Assembly: GCA_023227965.1 (NCBI GenBank)
Contig: JALOCA010000002.1
Coordinates: 62,001-126,000, forward strand
Direction: 5' to 3'
DNA length: 64,000 nt
DNA from: Lentimicrobiaceae bacterium
Lineage (GTDB): Bacteria > Bacteroidota > Bacteroidia > Bacteroidales > JALOCA01
The number at the start of each line of letters is the position of its first letter. Positions within the stretch are counted from its first letter, which is position 1. Made by a program: the position numbers and the translations under genes. This document shows positions 16,609 to 26,058 of this stretch, piece by piece. The notes under the pieces were generated by a model that was not told where the DNA came from, did not search any database, and saw only the letters and a list, made by a program, of their open reading frames with translations.

Positions 16609-19284
16609 TTATGGCATTAATGTAAAGTCTGGAGTTTCAGAAGGAATACGTACGGTAATGATTGAGCCACCATTTTGCCTGTTTCTTATGTTAACGGTAC
16701 CATTATGTGCTTCGGTAAAGCCTTTTACTATGGAAAGTCCTAATCCGGTCCCGCCGGTTTGTGTTCCCGCCACACGGTAAAACTTATCAAAGACATGTGG
16801 GATAGCTTCTTTGGGAAAACCAGGCCCGCGATCCATCACCTGCATGATAAAATTGGGCTTATCGTAATACATTTTTATCCGGAGTGTAGTTTCAGGCGGA
16901 GCATATTGCGTGGCATTGAACACCAGGTTGTATAAGATTTGTTCCACCAATCCGAAATCAATAAATACCAGCGGGATATCGTCGGGTATTACCACTTCGA
17001 GTGAGAAATGTTGCAGTTCGTTGCGGAGGTTTTCGGTAACTTTGTTAACCAAATCGTGCACATCGTTCCAGTCCTTGCGTGGGGTTATCCTTCCCGATTC
17101 CAGCCTCGACATGTTGAGCAGATTTTCTATCAGCCTGTTCAGTCTTTCGGAAGCAGTAAATATTTCGTTGCAAAGACGGGAATAGCTGTTTTTATCATAA
17201 TCAACAGAAAGCAAAGCGTCCGAAGCGCCCATGATGGTGGCAACCGGAATGCGCAACTCATGCGAAATAGAATTGAAAAGAGTTTTGTACAGCTTGTCCG
17301 ATTCGTCTAGGATGGAAGCCTTGCGGGCAAGTTCATCCAGAAACTCACGTTCCAGCGCATTGGAAAGCTGCGCTTTGAATGTCTCCCAAAAAATTTCTTC
17401 TTCTCCGCTTAAAGCCTTGGAATGCTCTACGGCAACTACCCCCACCCGCAAGCGACTTCCATTGAGCGGATAAAAAGTATAATTGGTAGAAGGAAGGGTG
17501 TCGGTATATTTTCCGGCACTTTTGGCGTGTATAAAACTCCAGGATGCAATGCTCATCTCCGACTCTGACAAGTGGATCGGGCTTTCGTGGGCAATGCGAT
17601 GTTGCAGTTCGTTGTTGCTGCTCTGCAGGATAAATGCAGCTTCCACCTTAAAATATTTTTTGATGTTTTTCAGGGCGGCATTTACCACCCCGTTTAATCC
17701 TGATGCGTAGGAGAGTTCTTTTGTGAGCTGGTAGAGCGCACTGGTTCGTTCTTCCCTTACGCGCGTCATCCGTTCCTGTTTGCGGACTTTGGCCGTTAAA
17801 ATACCGTTGAGCAATGCAATAATAAAATACATGCCCAGCATCAGCATATCTTCAGGTCTTTCTACATGAAGGGTGAGTGAAGGCGGAATGAAAAAATAAT
17901 CCCACAATAAGGCGCTTAACGTAGCTGCCAGCAAAATAGGGCCTATTCCCAAAAACATGGCAAGAATGGATACGGTAAAAAGCAAGGTGTATGCTACCAC
18001 CTGGTATCCGAAAAATTGTTTCATGGGATAAAATACCAAAGCGGTAACAATAGTTATGAAACCCGCCAGGAAATATTGCGAAAAACCTGATGCAAAGGAT
18101 GGAAAAGTTATATATCGCAAGTATTGATTATCGGCGGGGCCATCGGCTCCCATTACATATACATCAATATTTCCACTATGGCGTACAAGGCGATTGATAA
18201 AATTTCCAAGTCTTAACAATGAAAAAAGGTTTCGATGTTTTGGTTTTCCAATGATAATGTGGGTGATGTTTTCGCGCTGGGCTATGTTTAAGATGGCTTT
18301 TACAATGTCGTCGCCGGAAGTGGAAACATACCTTGCTCCCAGCATTTTTGCAAGGCGAACATTTTTATTCAACTGTTCTTGCCTGGCCGGCGAAAGTTTG
18401 TTGGGCGATTCCACATAAAGTGTCATCAGCGTAGCTCCCATGGTGTAGGAGAGACTTTTGGCCCACCGGATAAGTCTGGCAGATTGTTTGCTTGGTCCAA
18501 TTACAGCCATCAGGTGTAAGCCTGATTTCCATGGCCCGGGAATACGTTTTTGCTGCATGTATTCCCGTAGCTGTTTGTCAACCCTGTCGGCTACCATGCG
18601 TAATGCCATTTCGCGCAAAGCAGTAATATTTCCTTTGCGGAAAAAATTATTGATGGCTTCCGCCGAACGTTCAGGAGTGTAAATTTTCCCTTCCGAAAAG
18701 CGCTGAAGCAATTCTGCCGGAGTAATGTCCACCAGCTCTATCTCATCGGCTTGTTCAAAGATTTCGTCGGGCAGGGTTTCCCGAACCGATATTCCGGTGA
18801 TTTGTGCTACCGTATCCGACTTGCTTTCGATGTGCTGAACATTTACGGTAGTATAAACATCTATTCCGCTGTCAAGAATATCCATTACGTCCTGGTAGCG
18901 TTTCAGGTGGCGGCTGCCGGGAGCGTTGGTATGGGCAAGTTCGTCCATCAGCACAATCTGCGGGTTGCGATCAAGGATAGCTTCCGCATCCGGCTCATGA
19001 AATGTCTTTTCTTTATAAACTATTTCGGCACGTGGGATTTGTTCCAGCCCTTCCAGTAATTCTTCGGTTTCCTGACGATGATGGGTTTCCACATAGCCAA
19101 TCACGATGTCCACTCCTTTCGACTTATCAATCTGTGCTGCACGAAGCATGGAAAAAGTCTTTCCTACCCCGGCACACATCCCGAAAAAGATTTTCAGTTT
19201 TCCCCGTTTACTTTTTTCTTCTTCTAATTTTAAAGAAGCTAATAGTTCACCAGGGCTGGGCTTATGTTCTTCGTAGTGATTCAT
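16609..19284 (-). CDS. kdpD: KdpD sensor histidine kinase
   Basis: This 891-residue inner-membrane kinase senses potassium limitation or osmotic stress and phosphorylates KdpE. In order it has a KdpD domain with Walker A (GMCAGVGKTFSML, near residue 40) and Walker B (IVLMDELAHTNAPGSRH); a Usp-like domain (about 250-370); four membrane segments (about 395-500); a GAF-like region; the HisKA domain with phospho-acceptor His675 (SHELRIPVATI); and the HATPase domain (PGFPKEAIPHVFDKFYR, GTGLGLSIV). It overlaps kdpC by four bases (ATGA), so the two are translationally coupled. Confidence 0.96.
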   Translation of the reverse strand: MNHYEEHKPSPGELLASLKLEEEKSKRGKLKIFFGMCAGVGKTFSMLRAAQIDKSKGVDIVIGYVETHHRQETEELLEGLEQIPRAEIVYKEKTFHEPDAEAILDRNPQIVLMDELAHTNAPGSRHLKRYQDVMDILDSGIDVYTTVNVQHIESKSDTVAQITGISVRETLPDEIFEQADEIELVDITPAELLQRFSEGKIYTPERSAEAINNFFRKGNITALREMALRMVADRVDKQLREYMQQKRIPGPWKSGLHLMAVIGPSKQSARLIRWAKSLSYTMGATLMTLYVESPNKLSPARQEQLNKNVRLAKMLGARYVSTSGDDIVKAILNIAQRENITHIIIGKPKHRNLFSLLRLGNFINRLVRHSGNIDVYVMGADGPADNQYLRYITFPSFASGFSQYFLAGFITIVTALVFYPMKQFFGYQVVAYTLLFTVSILAMFLGIGPILLAATLSALLWDYFFIPPSLTLHVERPEDMLMLGMYFIIALLNGILTAKVRKQERMTRVREERTSALYQLTKELSYASGLNGVVNAALKNIKKYFKVEAAFILQSSNNELQHRIAHESPIHLSESEMSIASWSFIHAKSAGKYTDTLPSTNYTFYPLNGSRLRVGVVAVEHSKALSGEEEIFWETFKAQLSNALEREFLDELARKASILDESDKLYKTLFNSISHELRIPVATIMGASDALLSVDYDKNSYSRLCNEIFTASERLNRLIENLLNMSRLESGRITPRKDWNDVHDLVNKVTENLRNELQHFSLEVVIPDDIPLVFIDFGLVEQILYNLVFNATQYAPPETTLRIKMYYDKPNFIMQVMDRGPGFPKEAIPHVFDKFYRVAGTQTGGTGLGLSIVKGFTEAHNGTVNIRNRQNGGSIITVRIPSETPDFTLMP

Positions 19285-19862
19285 GGCGTTTTATCAAGAG
19301 CTAAATTAAGCATAAAAACATTTACACGGGCTTCTCCAAGAAGAGAAAACTGCGGCAATTCTGTTTTTTTAAGAATAAGCTCTTCTAATTGCCTCTTTTG
19401 CTGCTTGCTGAAACTTCTTGCAGCAGCAATTCTATCCATTTGGAGCAAAGCTGCCCGCGGAGAAATATGCGGATCTAAACCGCTTGCCGATGCAAAAACC
19501 ATTTCGGCGGGAACGACGGTGTTAGTCCGAAGGTTGTTTCCGAAGACAAAAGCCTTACGTCTTTTTTCTGCAAGATTTTTAAGCTTTTCACTGGTAGGAC
19601 CTAAGTTGGAACCTCCCGAAGGCAGGGTGTTGTAATCCGTTGCCGAAGGTCGCGGCCAGAAATAGATGCTGCTATCGGTCTTTTGTCCGATGAGTTCCGA
19701 ACCGAGGAGCCTTCCATCCTTTTTTACCAGGCTTCCGTTTGCCTGATGGGGAAAAATGAGCTGTGCCAATCCGGTTATCATCAAAGGATAAAGAATGCCG
19801 GTAAGAATTGTAAAAGCCAGCAGCATTTTAACTGCAATCATTCCTTGTGATTTCATTTTCAA
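19281..19862 (-). CDS. kdpC: Potassium-transporting ATPase KdpC subunit
   Basis: This 193-residue periplasmic subunit has one N-terminal membrane helix (MLLAFTILTGILYPLMITGLAQ) that anchors it to KdpA/KdpB. Family motifs are NGSLVKKDGRLLGSELIGQ, YFWPRPSATDYNT, SGGSNLGPTSEKL and the C-terminal ASASGLDPHISPRAALLQ. It overlaps both neighbours by ATGA. Length is normal. Confidence 0.96.
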   Translation of the reverse strand: MKMKSQGMIAVKMLLAFTILTGILYPLMITGLAQLIFPHQANGSLVKKDGRLLGSELIGQKTDSSIYFWPRPSATDYNTLPSGGSNLGPTSEKLKNLAEKRRKAFVFGNNLRTNTVVPAEMVFASASGLDPHISPRAALLQMDRIAAARSFSKQQKRQLEELILKKTELPQFSLLGEARVNVFMLNLALDKTP

Positions 19863-21955
19863 ATAATGTTAAAATAAACGAGCAACAGGTCAATCATCTT
19901 TATTCCGATAAAAGGCACTACTAAACCTCCGGCGCCATAAATCAGTAGGTTACGGGTAAGAATAGCATTGGCAGACAAGGGACGGTATTTAATCCCTTTC
20001 AGAGCCAAAGGAATCAATAGTATGATAATAATAGCATTAAAAATAACCGCACTCAGGATAGCACTTGCCGGAGAAGTAAGCCTCATCACGTTGAGGGCGG
20101 ATAAAGGACCCGGCAGATTGCCTGTTGCGTAAAGCGAAACTGCAACTGCGGGTATGATGGCAAAATATTTAGCCACATCATTGGCAATACTAAAGGTAGT
20201 CAGGGCGCCACGTGTCATCAGCAACTGTTTCCCGGTTTCCACCACTTCAATAAGTTTGGTCGGATTACTGTCCAGGTCCACCATGTTGCCGGCTTCGCGG
20301 GCAGCCTGGGTTCCGGTGTTCATGGCAAGCCCGACGTCTGCCTGGGCAAGTGCCGGAGCGTCGTTGGTTCCGTCGCCTATCATTCCTACTAAGTGTCCGT
20401 TAGCTTGTTCCTGGCGAATGCGGTACAATTTATCTTCCGGTTTTGCTTCTGCAAGAAAGTCGTCCACCCCGGCTTCAGCAGCAATAGCAGCGGCGGTCAG
20501 CGGGTTATCGCCGGTAATCATTACCGTTCGGATACCCATAGCCCTTAATTGGGCAAACCGCTGTTTAATACCACCTTTTACAATATCCTTCAGATGAATA
20601 ACTCCCAGCACACGGTTGTTTTCGGCAACTACCAAAGGTGTTGCTCCCTGCTTTGCCAGCGAGGCAACTATTTCCTCCACTTTCTTTGGGAAAAAACCAT
20701 TGTTGTCTTCGATGAATTTTTTCACCGTATCGGTTGCTCCTTTCCGTATGCTCCGGATGGAGCCATCTGGCTGCCGTATGTCCACTCCGCTCATCCGCGA
20801 CTGGGCGGTAAAAGGAATAAATGTGGTTTCGGATGGATGAATTTCTTTTCCGCGAAGGTTAAATTTTTCCTTGGCAAGCACCACAATGGAACGTCCTTCG
20901 GGAGTTTCATCGGCAAGGGAAGATAGTTGTGCAGCATTTGCCATTTGTTCCGGGCTTATTCCTTCGGCAGGAATAAAATCCGTTGCCATTCTGTTTCCTA
21001 AGGTTATGGTACCTGTTTTATCTAAAAGGAGAACGTCAACATCCCCGGCAGCTTCGATGGCTTTGCCACTGGTGGCAATCACGTTTTTTTGCAACAAACG
21101 GTCCATGCCGCTGATGCCGATGGCACTAAGCAGCCCTCCGATGGTAGTGGGAATCAAACATACCAATAAGGCAATCAGTACAGATAACGAGAGATTATGT
21201 TGCATAGGCTGTTCGGATGCCGCAAGGTCGTAGCCGAAAAAGGCAGGTAAAGTAACTACTGCCAGCAGAAAAATGATGGTCAGCCCCGACAAAAGGATGG
21301 TTAAAGCTATTTCGTTAGGTGTTTTTTGCCGTTTGGCACCTTCTACCAGGGCTATCATCCGGTCGAGGAATGTATTGCCCTGTTCGGATGTAACTTCTAT
21401 TATTATCCTATCGCTTATCACTTTGGTGCCACCGGTTACTGCACTACGGTCGCCGCCGCTTTCGCGAATTACCGGAGCCGATTCGCCGGTGATAGCCGAT
21501 TCGTCCACGCTGGCAATGCCTTCTATTACTTCTCCATCGGCTGGAATAATATCCCCGGTTTCGCATACTACCCGGTCTCCCCGTTTAACTTCTGTCGCAC
21601 CAATTATCTCTTCTCTTCCGTTAATCAACTTACGGGCTTTGGTTTGTGTGCGGCTTCTCCGGAGGCTGTCTGCCTGTGCTTTTCCTCTTCCTTCGGCTAT
21701 GGCTTCAGAAAAATTGGCAAACAGTACCGTAAACCACAGCCAAATGGTAATCTGAAAATCGAAGGAGGAAAAAGTACCTGAAAAAATATCCATCACCACT
21801 AAAAGACTGGTTATGGATGCGCCGATGGCTACAATAAAAATGACAGGATTTTTCACTAATGTCGCCGGATTCATCTTTTTTAAAGCATCAAGCAGTGCTT
21901 TCTCAAATATCTTACGTGTAAATAAACGCGTTTTTTTATATTCTTTCGGTGTCAT
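19859..21955 (-). CDS. kdpB: Potassium-transporting P-type ATPase KdpB subunit
   Basis: This 698-residue catalytic subunit hydrolyses ATP to drive potassium uptake through KdpA. Visible are the actuator-domain TGES (SAITGESAPVIRESGGD), phosphorylation site Asp312 in DKTGTITLGN, the nucleotide-binding domain, and the hinge MITGDNPLTAAAIAAEAGVDD followed by MIGDGTNDAPALAQADVG. Membrane helices occupy the ends and the middle. Length and motif order are normal. Confidence 0.97.
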   Translation of the reverse strand: MTPKEYKKTRLFTRKIFEKALLDALKKMNPATLVKNPVIFIVAIGASITSLLVVMDIFSGTFSSFDFQITIWLWFTVLFANFSEAIAEGRGKAQADSLRRSRTQTKARKLINGREEIIGATEVKRGDRVVCETGDIIPADGEVIEGIASVDESAITGESAPVIRESGGDRSAVTGGTKVISDRIIIEVTSEQGNTFLDRMIALVEGAKRQKTPNEIALTILLSGLTIIFLLAVVTLPAFFGYDLAASEQPMQHNLSLSVLIALLVCLIPTTIGGLLSAIGISGMDRLLQKNVIATSGKAIEAAGDVDVLLLDKTGTITLGNRMATDFIPAEGISPEQMANAAQLSSLADETPEGRSIVVLAKEKFNLRGKEIHPSETTFIPFTAQSRMSGVDIRQPDGSIRSIRKGATDTVKKFIEDNNGFFPKKVEEIVASLAKQGATPLVVAENNRVLGVIHLKDIVKGGIKQRFAQLRAMGIRTVMITGDNPLTAAAIAAEAGVDDFLAEAKPEDKLYRIRQEQANGHLVGMIGDGTNDAPALAQADVGLAMNTGTQAAREAGNMVDLDSNPTKLIEVVETGKQLLMTRGALTTFSIANDVAKYFAIIPAVAVSLYATGNLPGPLSALNVMRLTSPASAILSAVIFNAIIIILLIPLALKGIKYRPLSANAILTRNLLIYGAGGLVVPFIGIKMIDLLLVYFNII

Positions 21956-21966
21956 AATATCATCAT

Positions 21967-23652
21967 TTAAAAGGTAATACCACTATTCATCAGTAAATGC
22001 TCCATTACCGGTCCCAGCGAAAGTGCCGGGAAAAAGGTTAATCCGCCTACAATCAGTATCACGCCTATTAGTAGCATAACAAACAGCCAGTTATCGGTAC
22101 GAAAAGTGCCGGCGGAAAGTGGAGTGATTTTTTTACGTGCCATATTTCCTGCAATGGCAAGCACCGGAATGATGATTCCAAATCGCCCGATAATCATTCC
22201 TATGGCTATGGTAAGATTGTAAAAGACAGTATTGGTGTTTAAACCGGCAAATGCACTTCCGTTGTTTCCTGCTGCAGAACTGTAAGCATATAATATTTCA
22301 GAAAAACCATGAGGTCCGGTATTGTTTAGTCCAGCCAACCCGGGTGCAAACCTGCACGCCCATGCCGTAAATACAAGTACTACAAAATTAGGAGCCAATA
22401 CTGCTATCATTGCCATCCTTACTTCGTAAGCTTCAATTTTTTTACCGAGATATTCTGGGGTTCTTCCCACCATCAGTCCTGCAATAAATACCGTAAGTAT
22501 GATAAAAACAGCCATTCCGTACAAGCCTGCACCAACACCACCAAACACCACTTCCCCGATCATCATATTAAAAATAGCTACCATTCCGGCCAGGGGTGAA
22601 AAACTGTCGTGCATGGCATTTACCGAACCGTTGGAGGCATCGGTGGTAACTACCGACCATAACACACTGTTGGTAACCCCAAGCCGGGTTTCTTTTCCTT
22701 CCATACATCCGGCAACGTGCAATGCTGCATTATAATGATATTCTGAATAAAAGGAGGTAATCAGCCCGGCAGAAAAAAGGATGAACATTACCAGGAACAA
22801 TGTCCACCCATGCCGTAAGGAACCACTAAGTTTTCCGTAGGTGATGGTTAAAGCCGATGGGATAAGAAGGATGGCAAGCATTTCGAGGAAATTACTTAAA
22901 GGTGTCGGATTTTCAAACGGATGGGCACTGTTTGTGTTGAAAAAACCTCCTCCGTTGGTTCCCAACTGTTTGATGGCAATCTGGGAAGCTGCTGGACCTA
23001 AGGGAATGGATTGCTTTGCTCCCTGTAAAGTTTCGGCAGTTTGGTAAGATGAAAAAGTTTGCACCACGCCTTGTCCTACCAGCACTATAGCCAGAAGCAG
23101 GGATAAAGGTAAAAGGACATACACCACCGAGCGGGTAAGATCTGTCCAGAAATTGCCAAGAGTTTCGGTAGATTTACGGGTAAGCCCCCTCAGCAATGCC
23201 AGCAGAACGGCAATACCGGTGGCCGCACTTACAAAGTTTTGTACCGTTAATCCAAGCATTTGCACCAGATAGCCCAGGGTAATTTCTCCACCATATGACT
23301 GCCAGTTGGTATTGGTCATGAAACTTACGGCGGTATTCAGAGCAAGATGCCACGAAACATCCGGCAAGTGTTGCGGATTGCCTGGAAGTTGATTTTGAAA
23401 TAGCTGTAGCAGAAATACCACAAGAAATCCGAAGAAGTTGAAAAGTACAAGTCCCCATGTATAGGTTTTCCAGTTCATCTCCTGGTTTTCGTTTGCCCCT
23501 GTAAACCGGTAGATTCCTTTTTCAAGCCATCCAAATACTGGTTTCAGAATGTGTTTCTCATTCATAAAAACTTTAGCCATAAACAATCCGAGCAAGGGAG
23601 CTAAAGCGAGCAATCCGATTATGTAAATCGCTATCTGGACTAAATCGTTCAT
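21967..23652 (-). CDS. kdpA: Potassium-transporting ATPase KdpA subunit
   Basis: This 561-residue channel-like subunit selects and conducts potassium. It has about ten membrane helices and the family's selectivity-filter loops, such as TNTNWQSYGGE, QLGTNGGGFFNTNSAHPFENPT shortened here to TNGGGFF, TDASNGSVNAMHDS, and SAAGNNGSAFAGLNTNT. Start and length fit the family. It begins five bases after a tiny membrane ORF. Confidence 0.97.
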   Translation of the reverse strand: MNDLVQIAIYIIGLLALAPLLGLFMAKVFMNEKHILKPVFGWLEKGIYRFTGANENQEMNWKTYTWGLVLFNFFGFLVVFLLQLFQNQLPGNPQHLPDVSWHLALNTAVSFMTNTNWQSYGGEITLGYLVQMLGLTVQNFVSAATGIAVLLALLRGLTRKSTETLGNFWTDLTRSVVYVLLPLSLLLAIVLVGQGVVQTFSSYQTAETLQGAKQSIPLGPAASQIAIKQLGTNGGGFFNTNSAHPFENPTPLSNFLEMLAILLIPSALTITYGKLSGSLRHGWTLFLVMFILFSAGLITSFYSEYHYNAALHVAGCMEGKETRLGVTNSVLWSVVTTDASNGSVNAMHDSFSPLAGMVAIFNMMIGEVVFGGVGAGLYGMAVFIILTVFIAGLMVGRTPEYLGKKIEAYEVRMAMIAVLAPNFVVLVFTAWACRFAPGLAGLNNTGPHGFSEILYAYSSAAGNNGSAFAGLNTNTVFYNLTIAIGMIIGRFGIIIPVLAIAGNMARKKITPLSAGTFRTDNWLFVMLLIGVILIVGGLTFFPALSLGPVMEHLLMNSGITF

Positions 23653-23657
23653 ATTTT

Positions 23658-23768
23658 TTATAGTTTAAATTTTGTATGAAAAAATTTCTCAATAAACAAA
23701 GTCAGCCAATAGCTGATGAAAAAAACAGCAATTAATCCGCCAAAAAATTCGACAAGTGTAAATACCAT
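23658..23768 (-). CDS. Tiny membrane protein inside the kdp operon
   Basis: This 36-residue ORF starts MVFTLVEFFGGLIAVFFIS. It has one or two hydrophobic segments and a basic C-terminal end (EKFFHTKFKL). It lies four bases after the kdpF stop and five bases before the kdpA start, the spacing expected of an operon gene. It does not look like KdpF, which is separately present just upstream. I know no family for it; it may be an accessory micro-subunit of the pump. Confidence is limited by its size. Confidence 0.5.
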   Translation of the reverse strand: MVFTLVEFFGGLIAVFFISYWLTLFIEKFFHTKFKL

Positions 23769-23772
23769 TTGT

Positions 23773-23871
23773 TTAAAATTTATCGGGTTTAAACAAAGTG
23801 TAAACAAGGTAAATAAGAAGTAATAAGGCAATAATAGCCCCACATAGGTAAGCAAACGTATTACCCGACAT
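23773..23871 (-). CDS. kdpF: KdpF small subunit
   Basis: This 32-residue single-span membrane peptide, MSGNTF then AYLCGAIIALLLLIYLVYTL, ends in FKPDKF. The sequence YLVYTLFKPDKF after one hydrophobic helix is the hallmark of KdpF (compare GYLVYALINAEAF in E. coli), which stabilises the KdpFABC complex. It is the first gene of the operon, ahead of the tiny ORF and kdpA. The same frame stays open upstream to an ATG at 23937, giving a 54-residue form, and the -7 element at 23959-23966 would allow either start. I prefer the short form by family length. Confidence 0.8.
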   Translation of the reverse strand: MSGNTFAYLCGAIIALLLLIYLVYTLFKPDKF

Positions 23872-23958
23872 AATGGATAAAAGCAACATCCGGAGAACAC
23901 CGGGTTTTAACAATGTTGATAAAATAATTGCATTCATATCGTCATAAATTCAACGATA

Positions 23959-23966
23959 CAAAATTA
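23959..23966 (-). promoter_or_regulatory. Possible -7 promoter element of the kdp operon
   Basis: TAATTTTG on the minus strand fits TAnnTTTG and is the only match between kdpF and the next gene. No clear -33 element is seen; if KdpE activates this promoter, a weak -33 would be expected. Confidence 0.4.
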
Positions 23967-24166
23967 TAATCCAAGGTATTAAGAAAATATTAAAAAAGCA
24001 TTTGCGGGTATAAAGATTTTATAAAATACGGCATTTCCCCTAAAACTGGAAATAAGAAGTAAAAAACTGTTATGTATTCGATACAGAACTGTCAAGGGAA
24101 AATAATACGGAAAGAAACAAGAAGAATGTACTGTTTTTCAACAACTATACTTTTCAGGCATTGATT

Positions 24167-24676
24167 TCAACGATTTAGGGCTGCAAGAATTTCCTTTTCA
24201 TATTTAGCTACATATGCCGAAGACGGTCTTTCGCCGCAATGCCGGCAGGCAATATCGTAAGCGGAGTTGATGGTTCCGCATTTGCTGCAGGTATATTTCG
24301 CCAGAACTTCCTTATTCCAGATTTCAATGCCTCTGGAAAGCAAACATGCAGTATCAGAATATAAATCCATACGATGCGGGCGTTCCTGTTTGAATTTTTC
24401 GAGTGTTTCGCATGGGTATTCGTCACATTGTCCGCAATAATCAATATTTTTTTCTGCAATACATTTCAGGAAGCTGCACTGCTGGCAATGTCCTGCCCGT
24501 TTTTCGCTGCGACAGCCATTGCATTTCATTACCTCGACCGGAACATTCATTCTTGAACTGATAAATTCCAGCCGTTTCATATCTTCCCGGGTGCCTATGT
24601 ATATTGAACAAACCTGGCAATGTAAACCGCAGGCGGAAGAAATTTTTATTAACTGAGCGTTAGTTTTTGTTTCCAT
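24167..24676 (-). CDS. DUF3795-type cysteine-rich protein
   Basis: This 169-residue cytoplasmic protein has many paired Cys: CGLHCQVCSIY near the start, KCNGCRSEKRAGHCQQCSFLKC in the middle (quoted here as CNGCRSE and HCQQCSFLKC), CGQCDEYPCETL, and a C-terminal zinc-ribbon-like pair YTCSKCG / CRHCGE. The CxxCxxC, CxGC and YPCxxL pattern is that of DUF3795 proteins, which probably bind zinc or an Fe-S cluster; no reaction is known. A minus-strand -7 element (TATTTTTG, 24692-24699) lies 16 bases before the start, so it is a single-gene transcript. Confidence 0.8.
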   Translation of the reverse strand: METKTNAQLIKISSACGLHCQVCSIYIGTREDMKRLEFISSRMNVPVEVMKCNGCRSEKRAGHCQQCSFLKCIAEKNIDYCGQCDEYPCETLEKFKQERPHRMDLYSDTACLLSRGIEIWNKEVLAKYTCSKCGTINSAYDIACRHCGERPSSAYVAKYEKEILAALNR

Positions 24677-24691
24677 TTTTTAAATTTTTGG

Positions 24692-24699
24692 CAAAAATA
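24692..24699 (-). promoter_or_regulatory. -7 promoter element of the DUF3795 gene
   Basis: TATTTTTG on the minus strand, 16 bases before the ATG at 24676. Confidence 0.5.
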
Positions 24700-24773
24700 A
24701 GAGGATATAAAAATTATGAATCATTAAATTGGGTGAATGACTGATTCCTTAAATTGAATGCAGGATTAAATCA

Positions 24774-24781
24774 TACCTTTG
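24774..24781 (+). promoter_or_regulatory. -7 promoter element of the MFS gene, decides its start
   Basis: TACCTTTG matches TAnnTTTG, with a TTG 17 bases upstream at 24754-24756. An in-frame ATG at 24779 lies inside it, so translation should begin at the ATG at 24806. Confidence 0.65.
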
Positions 24782-24805
24782 CATACTTTTTCCATAAACA
24801 GGATA

Positions 24806-26056
24806 ATGACAGTAGATTCCACAAAACACGATGCCTATGCAGCACTGAGGATACCCGAATTCAGGTTGTTTCTTTCGGGAAGATTCCTGCTTACTTTTGT
24901 CATCCAGATGCAAAGTGTAATCATCGGCTGGCAGGTATATGAAGTTACAAAGGATGTTCTTGCATTGGGATTCATAGGTTTGGCTGAGGCAATTCCGTTT
25001 CTTTCAGTTGCCTTGTTTGCCGGATGGGCTGCCGACAGGTTCAACAGGAAAAAAATAATCATGATTTCCACTTTTACGTACTTGCTGGGAGCCGTTTGCC
25101 TGCTTTTGCTAAGTTATCGGTTTGCCAGCCTGTATGCACAATTTGGAGTCATACCCATTTACACTATTATTTTTGTTACCGGGATAGGAAGGGCGTTTTT
25201 TTATCCTGCCCAAGCAGCACTTATGGCACAATTAGTTCCCCGGAGTTTATACCCCAATTCATCAACATGGAACAGTACCATTTGGCATATTGCAGCGGTA
25301 AGCGGTCCGGCTGCCGGAGGACTGGTTTATGGTTTTGCAGGAATACACACGGCTTATTTTTGTGTCGTCGGCGGTGTAATCCTTTCGCTGATAATGTTTT
25401 TTTACGTTAAAAATAAGCCACTTCCACCGATTGTAAAAGGAGAAACCCTGATACAGGGGCTTGGTGCTGGCATCAGGTTTGTCTTCAGCAACCAGATAAT
25501 ATTGGGAGCCATTTCTCTTGATATGTTTGCCGTTCTTTTTGGGGGTGCTGTTGCACTATTACCTGTTTTTGCATCCGACATTCTGCACACAGGACCGCAA
25601 GGATTAGGCTTTCTACGGGCTGCACCGGCTTTGGGTGCCATTGGTATGGCTTTGTTTCTTGCTTACCATCCTCCCCTGAAATCGGCGGGGCGAAACCTCT
25701 TGCTGTCAGTGGCAGCATTTGGCATCTGCATCATTGGTTTTGCGCTTTCCCGTAATTTTTATCTTTCCCTGGCATTGCTTGCTGTTGGCGGGGTATTCGA
25801 CAATGTAAGTGTGATAATCAGGCATACCATACTTCAACTTTACATCCCCGACAATATGCGTGGAAGGGTGATGGCTGTAAACAGCATTTTTGTCGGTTCT
25901 TCCAACGAAATCGGTACCTTCGAATCGGGATTGGCTGCGCGGCTGCTGGGACTTATTCCCTCGGTAATCTTTGGCGGAAGTATGACGCTGGCTGTTGTGG
26001 GCATAACTGCCAGAATTGCTCCCAATCTTCGCAAACTGAGTATTGTAAAACAATAA
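24806..26056 (+). CDS. MFS transporter, enterobactin-exporter (EntS)-like group
   Basis: This inner-membrane exporter of 416 residues has about twelve membrane helices. The N-terminal ALRIPEFRLFLSGRFLLTF, the loop GWAADRFNRKKIIM (MFS motif A-like) and the mid-protein YPAQAALMAQLVPRSLYPNS with NSTIWHIAAVSGPAAGG are characteristic of the MFS_3/EntS branch, which exports siderophores and other small molecules. The substrate is unknown. The ATG at 24779 overlaps the promoter element, hence the start at 24806. A phosphopantetheinyl transferase follows after two bases, so the two are cotranscribed. Confidence 0.87.
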   Translation: MTVDSTKHDAYAALRIPEFRLFLSGRFLLTFVIQMQSVIIGWQVYEVTKDVLALGFIGLAEAIPFLSVALFAGWAADRFNRKKIIMISTFTYLLGAVCLLLLSYRFASLYAQFGVIPIYTIIFVTGIGRAFFYPAQAALMAQLVPRSLYPNSSTWNSTIWHIAAVSGPAAGGLVYGFAGIHTAYFCVVGGVILSLIMFFYVKNKPLPPIVKGETLIQGLGAGIRFVFSNQIILGAISLDMFAVLFGGAVALLPVFASDILHTGPQGLGFLRAAPALGAIGMALFLAYHPPLKSAGRNLLLSVAAFGICIIGFALSRNFYLSLALLAVGGVFDNVSVIIRHTILQLYIPDNMRGRVMAVNSIFVGSSNEIGTFESGLAARLLGLIPSVIFGGSMTLAVVGITARIAPNLRKLSIVKQ

Positions 26057-26058
26057 CC

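Noticed and set aside
20154..21781. Several plus-strand frames of 120-160 codons opposite kdpB
   Set aside because: Antisense shadows of a long conserved gene with no features of their own.
23658..23900. 80-codon minus-strand frame read as one protein
   Set aside because: Its first 44 codons overlap kdpF in another frame and make no sense as a protein; only the last 36 codons, with their own ATG and operon spacing, are kept.
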